In this document: one piece after another, positions 1 through 5,007 of the stretch | Numbering within the stretch: the first letter of the stretch is position 1 | Layout of the letters: every line of letters begins with the position of its first letter | DNA from: an uncultured Planctomycetaceae bacterium | GTDB taxonomy: Bacteria; Planctomycetota; Planctomycetia; Pirellulales; UBA1268 | DNA length: 5,007 bases | NCBI GenBank assembly: GCA_937926325.1 | Contig: CALAZQ010000227.1 | Coordinates: 1 to 5,007 of the forward strand | Direction: 5' to 3' | Program-made: the position numbers and the translations under genes | Notes under the pieces: generated by a model | The model's database searches: none | Told to the model about the DNA's origin: nothing | The model's input: the letters and a program-made list of their open reading frames with translations, nothing else

Positions 1-54
1 GCCGCCAGCACCGCCGCCAGCACCGCCGCCAGCACCGCCGCCAGCACCGCCGCC
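1..54. repeat. Perfect 12-bp tandem repeat, about 4.5 copies
   Basis: The unit GCCGCCAGCACC occurs four times without a mismatch at 1-48, followed by a half unit at 49-54. The array may continue past the left edge. On the minus strand each unit reads GGT GCT GGC GGC, adding four residues (Gly-Ala-Gly-Gly) to the exported protein. Because the unit is a multiple of three, gain or loss of copies keeps the frame. Identity at the nucleotide level, including synonymous positions, points to recent expansion by slippage. Confidence 0.95.
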
Positions 55-171
55 ACCTACCTGCGCGCGTGCCGTGATGGACGATATCGTTGCGACGATA
101 CACACCGCGACAAAAACAAAACGACACGTAGCCATGACGTGTTGGAGCAATTGTTTGCGGATAAACGCCAT
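1..171 (-). CDS. Secreted Gly/Ala-repeat protein, N-terminal part only (runs off window)
   Basis: The reading frame is open from an ATG at 171 to the window edge, 57 codons with no stop. Residues 1-36 look like a Sec signal peptide: a basic n-region (Arg5, Lys6, then Arg17), a hydrophobic core FVFVAVCIVATISSI at 18-32, and an Ala-Arg-Ala site at 34-36 predicting cleavage before Gln37. The mature chain starts QVGGGGAGGGAGG and continues as perfect Gly-Gly-Ala-Gly units, a flexible low-complexity segment. The protein is therefore probably exported to the periplasm or cell surface. The first ATG is preferred because GAGGGA lies 6 nt upstream; a second ATG at codon 13 (position 135) lacks such a site. 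Gly-rich stretches just after the signal peptide are common in planctomycete secreted proteins (family knowledge), but the functional domain lies outside the window, so no function can be given. It is the same strand as dnaE but 180 bp downstream of its stop. Confidence 0.7.
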   Translation of the reverse strand, partial: MAFIRKQLLQHVMATCRFVFVAVCIVATISSITARAQVGGGGAGGGAGGGAGGGAGG

Positions 172-177
172 GAAACT

Positions 178-183
178 TCCCTC
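178..183 (-). promoter_or_regulatory. Ribosome binding site of the secreted-protein gene
   Basis: The minus strand reads GAGGGA followed by 6 nt and then the ATG at 171. This is a good Shine-Dalgarno match at suitable spacing, and it decides between this ATG and the one twelve codons further in. Confidence 0.6.
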
Positions 184-218
184 ACTCGGATGGGAGCGGC
201 TTGCGGTTCGTCCTCACC

Positions 219-236
219 ACCATTCGCACCATTCGC
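219..236. repeat. Tandem 9-bp direct repeat upstream of secreted-protein gene
   Basis: ACCATTCGC occurs twice back to back (219-227 and 228-236); on the minus strand this is GCGAATGGT twice. A near copy, GCCATTCGC, lies at 328-336, close to the dnaE stop. The second copy runs into the palindrome at 235-246. Such spaced or tandem repeats can be regulator binding sites, but no regulator is recognised here. Confidence 0.8.
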
Positions 237-246
237 CCACGTGGGC
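235..246. repeat. 12-bp perfect palindrome with CACGTG core
   Basis: GCCCACGTGGGC is its own reverse complement. It lies 63 nt upstream of the secreted-protein ATG, downstream of the candidate promoter at 277-305, where a repressor site or a leader element would fit. With no loop it suits a dimeric protein site better than an RNA hairpin. The palindrome is seen directly; a regulatory role is inferred. Confidence 0.8.
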
Positions 247-276
247 CAGAAGGATTCGGCAGCGAGTCTCAAGTGG

Positions 277-305
277 AGAGTAGTTCGCGGAAAAACCGGG
301 GGCAA
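277..305 (-). promoter_or_regulatory. Weak sigma70-like promoter candidate for secreted-protein gene
   Basis: On the minus strand TTGCCC (300-305) is separated by exactly 17 nt from TACTCT (277-282). The -35 matches four of six consensus bases and the -10 three of six, including the key T, A and last T. Transcription would start near 270, giving a leader of about 100 nt that includes the direct repeat and palindrome. Planctomycete promoters are poorly defined, so this is only a candidate. Confidence 0.25.
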
Positions 306-351
306 TGCGAACTTTCTCGGCAAAAACGCCATTCGCGGGAGGGGGGCGTCC

Positions 352-3300
352 TTACGCCGACTGAAAATTGTTCCTCCGGCCACGGCTCTGCCGCTCTTCG
401 CGACGGCCGTTGGAAATGGCAGCCTGCACCCGCACGGCACCGCTGCCAAGCAGCTGTTCGAGGTCAGCCAGCAGCCCGGCTGACCAACTCACCCGGTAGC
501 CGTCAACCTCAAGCAGGGCCCGTCGGCCATCGGTCAGCTCAATGATCATCCGGATCGGTGTCGGGCCCGCATGTCGCGCGAGAAGCTCCTTGAGTCTGTC
601 GAGTGTGGCGGTGTCATGGGCTGACTCGAGGATCTTGAGGTGTACCGACCGGACCGGGCGGTTCCAGACCTCGGCAATCGGCACAATCTCGTTGATGATC
701 AGATTGGTCTCCTCGCTGCCGGCCCGTCGATCGACGGTACCGGCCACCACCACCACGGCGTCGGGCACCAACTGCTCACCCAACCGGGCATATTCCTCCG
801 GCCAACAGATGCTGCGGACCAGGCCGTCCATGTCCTCGAGGTCGAACATGCCGTAGCGGGTGAAGGTCGACCCCGGCCGCGGCTGCTTCGTATTGGACAG
901 CTTGAGGGCCCCGACCAGCCCGCCCATCACAACGTCACTGCGGGGCTCGGCATTGCCCACCTCGGCTGAGCCGTGGGTGCAGACAGCTTGGAGGATCGTC
1001 CGGTACTCGGCCAGCGGATGACTGTGGACGTAATAGCCGAGCACCTCCTTTTCGAAGGACCGCATCTCCATGTCGGTCAGCGGCGGCGCGTCGGGGAGCG
1101 TGGCGACCGGCTCCTCGGCCGCCGGCTCGGCCTCTTCGAAGGCGGCAAAGAGATTCTTCTGGCCACTCTTGCGGTCAGCCAGTCGGGCGGCACCGGCGGC
1201 AACCGCCCGCTCGATGCCGGCGAACAGTGCGCCCCGGTGGCCGTCGGCGGGCAGCAGGCTGTCGAGGGCACCCGCTTTGGTCAGGTTTTCAAGGGCCGTT
1301 TTATTGACTACTGCTCCATCGACCCGGCCACAGAGATCGAAGAGGTCGCGGAAGGCACCATTGGCAGCCCGCTCGGCCACAACCGCTTCGGCCGCCTGCC
1401 GGCCGCAGCCCTTGATGGCCGACAGGCCGAACAGAATGGTGCCCTCATGGGCGATGAATTCGACATCCGAACGGTTGACGTCGGGGGGGGCCACGCTGAT
1501 GCCCATCCGGCGGCAATCCTCGATATGCTCGACGACAGCGTCCTTTTTCTTGAAGTTGCGGCCGGGAATGTCGCCCGAGAGCAGAGCCGCCATGAATTCA
1601 GTCGGGTAGTGGGTCTTCAGATAGGCCGTTTGCCACGCCAGCAGCGCGTAGGCCGTGGAGTGGCTCTTGTTGAAGCCGTAGCCGGCGAACTTTTCGATCA
1701 GCCCGAAGAGGTCAGCCGCCTCAGACTTGCCGAGCCCCTTGGCCTTCGCCCCTTCGATGAACTGCTCGCGGAAGGCGGCAATCGTCTCGTGCTTTTTTTT
1801 GCTGATCGCTTTGATGCAGGTGTAGGCCTTTGACAACTCGATGCCCCCGAGCCGCTCGAGGATCCGCATGACCTGCTCCTGGTAGACCATCACGCCATGG
1901 GTCTCTTCCAGCACCTCCTTCATCACCGGGTGGGGATATTCGGCCTGCTGCCGGCCATGCTTGACGGCGACATAGTCATCGACCATGCCACCCTCCAGCG
2001 GCCCGGGCCGGTAGAGGGCGTTGACGGCGACGATGTCGAGAAAGTGGTCGGGCTTCATCCGCTGGAGCAGGTCACGGATGCCGCCACTTTCCAGCTGGAA
2101 GATGCCCTTGGTCTCACCGCGGCAGAGCAGGGCGAAGGTCGCCTGGTCGTCGAGCGGGAAGGCGAGCGGGTCGAGCTTCTTGCCACGGGTCCGCTCGATG
2201 ATCTCGAGCGTCTTGGAGACGATGGTCAGATAGCGAAGGCCGAGGAAGTCCATCTTCATCAGGCCGGCCCGCTCGACGTCATTCATCGACCACTGGGTGA
2301 TGACCTCCTCCTTGCCGGTGACCCGCTGCAGCGGCACGTACTCTTCCAGCGGACGATCGGCGATCACCACGGCGGCGGCGTGCGTGCCGACATTTCGGGC
2401 CAGGCCTTCAATCCGTCCGGCCAAATCGACAACTTCGCGAACCTGCGGGTCGGCCTCACAGGCTTCGGCCAACTGGCTGCCGGGAGCGGTCGCCTCAGCC
2501 AGCGAGATGCCGAGCTGGTCGGGCACCAGCGAGACAATCTTGTCTACCTGAGGAATCGCGACGCCAAGGGCCCGGCCGACGTCTCGGATGGCTGCCCGGG
2601 CAGCCAGCGTGCCGAAGGTGCCGATCTGGGCGACGTTGGCTTCACCATACTTTTGCTTGACATAGTCGATGACCTCGCCCCGCCGCTCCTTGCAGAAGTC
2701 GATGTCGATATCGGGTGCCTCCAGCCGACTGACGTCGAGAAACCGTTCAAACAGCAGGTCGTACTCCAGTGGACAGACATGTGACAGATGGAGCGCGTAG
2801 GCAACGAGTGCCCCAACACCACTGCCTCGGGCAGAAGCCGGAATGTCCCGATCGCGGGCATGCCGGACAAAATCCCAGACGATCAAAAAGTAGCTGGCGA
2901 ATCCGAGCGTGTTGATCACGCCGAGTTCCCGGTCGAGCCGTTCCAGCACGTCGGGATGCAGTTCGCCCCCGGGCTGATCCGCCCACCGCTTTGGCAGGGC
3001 GGCATAGCGTTCCCGCAGACCCTCCAAGCAGAGCCGCTCGAGTTCCTCCGAGGCGGTGCGGCCGGCCGGCAGGTCGAAGCCGGGAAAGTGCCGCTTGCCC
3101 AGTTCCAGCTCAATCGCCACCGAGTCGGCGATCTGCTGGCTGCGGCCGACGGCATCGGCCACCCAGTCACGATCGTGGCCCGCAAAGGACTCGTACATCT
3201 CAGCCGGGCTCTTGAGATAGAACTCGGTCGAATCCATCCGCATCCGGGAAGCATCGTTGCGGTACCTGCCCGTGTTCACGCACAGGAGAATGTCCTGGGC

Positions 3301-3981
3301 CTCGGCGTCCTCGCGATTGACGTAGTGACAGTCGCAGGTGGCCACCGGGGGAATGCCGAGTTCCCGGGAGATCTCGATCGCGGCATCGGTCACCTGCCGC
3401 TGCAGATCGAGGCCATTGTCCTGCACCTCGATGAAATAGCGATCACCGAAGACCTGCTGAAACCAGCCCGCGATCTGCCGCCCCTGTTCGAGCGACTCCC
3501 GCTGTTGCCGAGATGAGCCGATCAACGCCCGGCTGAACTCGCTGGAAAGACAGCCAGACAGGCAGATGAGGCCGTCGGCGTGGGCGGCGAGAATCTCCTT
3601 GTCGATGCGGGGCTTGAAGTAGAAGCCTTCCAACGAAGCCCTTGTCGCCAGCCGGAGCAGGTTGGCGAAGCCCTCACGGTCGCGGGCCAGCAGGGTGAGG
3701 TGATAGCTCGCCTCTTTTTGGCTGCCCCCGTCTTTCTGAAACCGGCTGCCCGGGGCAATGTAGGCCTCATAGCCGATGATCGGATTGAGCCCAGCCTGCT
3801 TGGCCTTGCTGTAGAACTCGATCGCACCGTGAAGATTGCCATGATCGGTGATCGCCAGGGCCGTCATGCCGAGTTCAGCGGCCCGCCCGACGAGCCGGTC
3901 GATCGAACTGGCCCCATCGAGCAGGCTGTAGTGGCTGTGGCAGTGGAGGTGTGCGAACGGTCGGGCGGTGGTCACTTCCAT
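352..3981 (-). CDS. dnaE: DNA polymerase III subunit alpha (DnaE)
   Basis: This is the replicative polymerase subunit that extends DNA 5'->3' in the replisome. It has 1209 residues, near the family norm (E. coli about 1160), and ends in TAA at 352-354. An N-terminal PHP domain (about 9-290) carries HLHCHSH at 11-17, TDHGN at 45-49, Glu72, His94, SGC at 142-144 and CDCH at 216-219. The ligand set looks complete, unlike the degenerate E. coli one. The C-family polymerase core has the ARGSG loop at 384-388, PDIDIDF at 423-429 with catalytic Asp426 and Asp428, and the third acid Asp578 in MDFLGL. FNKSHSTAYALLAWQTAYLK lies at 770-789. A helix-hairpin-helix region is near 850-905, the clamp-binding motif QKNLF at 941-945, an OB fold at about 1015-1085, and a further C-terminal domain ends in a basic tail. 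The frame extends upstream to a TTG at 4071, but those 30 residues are not DnaE-like and overlap the FHA gene. The ATG at 3981, ten codons before HLHCH, is chosen. It follows the FHA gene by 67 bp and is possibly co-transcribed. No intein or frameshift was seen. Confidence 0.97.
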   Translation of the reverse strand: MEVTTARPFAHLHCHSHYSLLDGASSIDRLVGRAAELGMTALAITDHGNLHGAIEFYSKAKQAGLNPIIGYEAYIAPGSRFQKDGGSQKEASYHLTLLARDREGFANLLRLATRASLEGFYFKPRIDKEILAAHADGLICLSGCLSSEFSRALIGSSRQQRESLEQGRQIAGWFQQVFGDRYFIEVQDNGLDLQRQVTDAAIEISRELGIPPVATCDCHYVNREDAEAQDILLCVNTGRYRNDASRMRMDSTEFYLKSPAEMYESFAGHDRDWVADAVGRSQQIADSVAIELELGKRHFPGFDLPAGRTASEELERLCLEGLRERYAALPKRWADQPGGELHPDVLERLDRELGVINTLGFASYFLIVWDFVRHARDRDIPASARGSGVGALVAYALHLSHVCPLEYDLLFERFLDVSRLEAPDIDIDFCKERRGEVIDYVKQKYGEANVAQIGTFGTLAARAAIRDVGRALGVAIPQVDKIVSLVPDQLGISLAEATAPGSQLAEACEADPQVREVVDLAGRIEGLARNVGTHAAAVVIADRPLEEYVPLQRVTGKEEVITQWSMNDVERAGLMKMDFLGLRYLTIVSKTLEIIERTRGKKLDPLAFPLDDQATFALLCRGETKGIFQLESGGIRDLLQRMKPDHFLDIVAVNALYRPGPLEGGMVDDYVAVKHGRQQAEYPHPVMKEVLEETHGVMVYQEQVMRILERLGGIELSKAYTCIKAISKKKHETIAAFREQFIEGAKAKGLGKSEAADLFGLIEKFAGYGFNKSHSTAYALLAWQTAYLKTHYPTEFMAALLSGDIPGRNFKKKDAVVEHIEDCRRMGISVAPPDVNRSDVEFIAHEGTILFGLSAIKGCGRQAAEAVVAERAANGAFRDLFDLCGRVDGAVVNKTALENLTKAGALDSLLPADGHRGALFAGIERAVAAGAARLADRKSGQKNLFAAFEEAEPAAEEPVATLPDAPPLTDMEMRSFEKEVLGYYVHSHPLAEYRTILQAVCTHGSAEVGNAEPRSDVVMGGLVGALKLSNTKQPRPGSTFTRYGMFDLEDMDGLVRSICWPEEYARLGEQLVPDAVVVVAGTVDRRAGSEETNLIINEIVPIAEVWNRPVRSVHLKILESAHDTATLDRLKELLARHAGPTPIRMIIELTDGRRALLEVDGYRVSWSAGLLADLEQLLGSGAVRVQAAISNGRREERQSRGRRNNFQSA

Positions 3982-3992
3982 CGGCGGGCTCG

Positions 3993-3997
3993 TCCCT
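3993..3997 (-). promoter_or_regulatory. Possible ribosome binding site of dnaE
   Basis: AGGGA on the minus strand lies 11 nt before the ATG at 3981. The spacing is slightly long, but it is the only purine-rich match in the 67-bp gap and it supports the ATG over the upstream TTG. Confidence 0.4.
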
Positions 3998-4048
3998 GGG
4001 CAACGCGGGTGGATGAAACAGGCCGCGGCATCTGCCGCCGGCGTTGGT

Positions 4049-4723
4049 TCAATCGGGGGGAGGCTCGGCAATCTGCCTCAAGAGTTCGGCCAGCCGGGCC
4101 TGTAGATCGAGCAGGCCCTGCCAGGGAGCAAAGTCGATTTCGACTTTCTCATGGCCGGGCCGCATCACCGCCCCGTCGGCCGTCTCGCGGAGCACCGCCT
4201 GCACATAGTCAAGCAGCTCGCTCAGTTCGGCCGACTGGGCCGGGCTGAGATGCTCAGGCAGCGGGGGCGGGCCGCCCGGCAGCAAAGGCAGCCGCGCCTC
4301 GCCGAGATCCTCAATGACATCAGAGTGGTGATCGGCCGCTCGCTCGAGCCGCCGCTGCATCGCCTTGGCTCGCTCCGCTCCATTCCCGGAGTCTTTGCCG
4401 GCGATCTCAGCGATCCGGCGGTCGATATCGCTGTGGGAGCCGACCAGCAGAACCGACCGGCCCACCGCGATCATGTCGCCATCGCGAAGGATACGGACAT
4501 GAATCTCCTCACCGTTGACCTTCGTCCCATTGGTGCTGTCGAGATCGGTGAGCACGATCTTCTGATTATCGGCCTGGAGTTTGAGGTGATAGCGGCTGAT
4601 TCGCTCGTCATTGAGCTGGATCGTGTTGCCCTCTTCTCGGCCTATGGTGACCGGTGTCGGAACTTCGCTGTAGACCTTACCCCGATCGGCACCGTGCAGC
4701 ACGCGAAGAGTGACGCTGGGCAT
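4049..4723 (-). CDS. FHA-domain protein (phosphothreonine-binding), cytoplasmic
   Basis: This is a 224-residue protein with one forkhead-associated domain at about 4-96. All the usual landmarks are present: Gly28-Arg29, Ser43-x-x-His46, Thr64-Asn65-Gly66 and Asn70-Gly71. These form the phosphothreonine-binding loops of the family, so it should bind a phosphorylated peptide, probably the substrate of a Ser/Thr kinase or the kinase itself; the partner is unknown. Residues 97-224 are not recognised. They contain a charged helical stretch (about 101-142), a Pro-rich linker (LPLLPGGPPPLP, about 146-157) and two predicted amphipathic helices (about 162-183 and 201-219), which could mediate dimerisation or partner binding. 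There is no signal peptide or membrane segment. The ATG at 4723 starts directly before the first FHA strand (SVTLRVL) and has no clear Shine-Dalgarno site. It lies just upstream of dnaE on the same strand, so an operon is likely, though a role in replication is only inferred. Confidence 0.9.
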   Translation of the reverse strand: MPSVTLRVLHGADRGKVYSEVPTPVTIGREEGNTIQLNDERISRYHLKLQADNQKIVLTDLDSTNGTKVNGEEIHVRILRDGDMIAVGRSVLLVGSHSDIDRRIAEIAGKDSGNGAERAKAMQRRLERAADHHSDVIEDLGEARLPLLPGGPPPLPEHLSPAQSAELSELLDYVQAVLRETADGAVMRPGHEKVEIDFAPWQGLLDLQARLAELLRQIAEPPPD

Positions 4724-4767
4724 GGCGGCAGCAAGCGAGAAGTGGAAACAACCGAGTCGAGGCAGCT

Positions 4768-4796
4768 ATCGTTGCCCACCGGCGGTGGTTGGTCAA
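4768..4796 (-). promoter_or_regulatory. Candidate sigma70-like promoter for the FHA-dnaE unit
   Basis: On the minus strand TTGACC (4791-4796, five of six consensus bases) is followed after 17 nt by AACGAT (4768-4773, three of six). A start near 4761 would leave a leader of about 38 nt before the FHA ATG. The -35 is the best match in the 197-bp gap. Position and spacing support it; the weak -10 limits confidence. Confidence 0.35.
4776..4788. repeat. 13-bp inverted repeat within the candidate FHA promoter spacer
   Basis: CCACCG and CGGTGG flank a single central base, a perfect 6-bp dyad. It fills most of the spacer between the proposed -35 and -10, where a bound dimeric regulator would block or retune RNA polymerase. 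The dyad is seen directly; operator function is inferred and no regulator gene is in the window. Confidence 0.75.
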
Positions 4797-4904
4797 TCCG
4801 CAGCCGGCGGGCGGCGGAAACGGGCAGCCCCAAGCAGCCCAAAGATGACCTGACGGTTCCCGCTGCGCCGCATGGGGGGGATCCATCTCGAGGCTCAGGG
4901 TTGG

Positions 4905-4910
4905 TAGACT
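4905..4910 (+). promoter_or_regulatory. Possible -10 element of the tRNA-Arg promoter
   Basis: TAGACT lies 10 nt before the mature tRNA 5' end and matches four of six -10 consensus bases (T, A, A... T). No convincing -35 is seen at 16-18 nt upstream (around 4881-4887). If used, the 5' leader would be only a few bases long. Confidence 0.25.
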
Positions 4911-4920
4911 TGTAGTCGAT

Positions 4921-4994
<74 letters not shown>

Positions 4995-5007
4995 CTCTGT
5001 TTCCGAC

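Noticed and set aside
307..336. Interrupted hairpin GCGAA...TTCGC with an inner GGC/GCC pair, as a dnaE terminator
   Set aside because: The stem is short and broken by a 7/1 internal loop, and no U-tract follows, so it is not a convincing intrinsic terminator.
57..449. Minus-strand open frame of 130 codons across the dnaE end and the following gap
   Set aside because: It starts inside dnaE in another frame, has Arg/Pro-rich random-looking composition, and overlaps the better supported signal-peptide gene.
1483..1490. G8 run as a possible frameshift error in dnaE
   Set aside because: The protein reads through in one frame with conserved sequence on both sides (SVAPPDVN), so there is no sign of an indel.
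4023..4041. GC-rich hairpin (GCGGC-ATCT-GCCGC) between the FHA stop and dnaE start, as a terminator
   Set aside because: It has only 5 clean base pairs followed by CCTGTTTCATCC, which is not a U-run; GC-rich sequence produces such stems by chance.
973..4248. Long plus-strand frames (about 973-1833, 1897-2784, 2788-3516, 3580-4248)
   Set aside because: They lie antisense to dnaE and the FHA gene, in the frame that stays open because of GC-rich codon use, and show no recognisable domains.
4151..4915. Plus-strand frame of 254 codons opposite the FHA gene
   Set aside because: Most of it is the complement of the well-supported FHA domain; no motif or ribosome binding site was seen.

Overview
The window looks like ordinary chromosomal DNA from a GC-rich bacterium, most likely a planctomycete (Planctomycetota). 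This rests on three things: the style of the DnaE protein (a PHP motif reading HLHCHSHYS, and the block SHVCPLEYDLLFERFLD leading into PDIDIDF), a stand-alone FHA protein next to it, and a secreted protein whose mature chain starts with a Gly/Ala-rich stretch right after an ARA-Q signal-peptidase site. The assignment is family-level recognition, not a database result. Composition is even across the window, and no mobile element, phage gene, CRISPR array or other sign of transfer was seen.

Layout. Positions 1-171 (minus strand) hold the 5' end of a gene for an exported protein that runs off the left edge. It has a clear signal peptide followed by a perfect 12-bp tandem repeat encoding Gly-Gly-Ala-Gly units. 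Positions 172-351 are intergenic and hold its probable ribosome binding site, a weak candidate promoter, a tandem 9-bp direct repeat and a 12-bp perfect palindrome. Positions 352-3981 (minus) encode the replicative DNA polymerase III alpha subunit, DnaE: 1209 residues, full length, with all catalytic acids and an apparently intact metal-binding PHP domain. A 67-bp gap separates it from the gene upstream on the same strand, a 224-residue FHA-domain protein at 4049-4723. The 197-bp gap 4724-4920 holds a candidate FHA promoter with a dyad in its spacer on the minus strand, and a possible -10 element for a tRNA on the plus strand. Positions 4921-4994 (plus) are a tRNA-Arg with anticodon TCG, transcribed divergently.

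How they relate. The FHA gene and dnaE are co-oriented and close enough to be co-transcribed, with the FHA gene first. DnaE makes chromosomal DNA in the replisome. The FHA protein is expected to bind phosphothreonine on an unknown partner, so a link between Ser/Thr phosphorylation and replication is possible but rests only on gene order. The secreted protein has its own leader and is probably separately regulated. No undescribed multi-gene system is evident. The most useful new point is the partial secreted-protein gene at the left edge, together with the small repeated elements in its upstream region.
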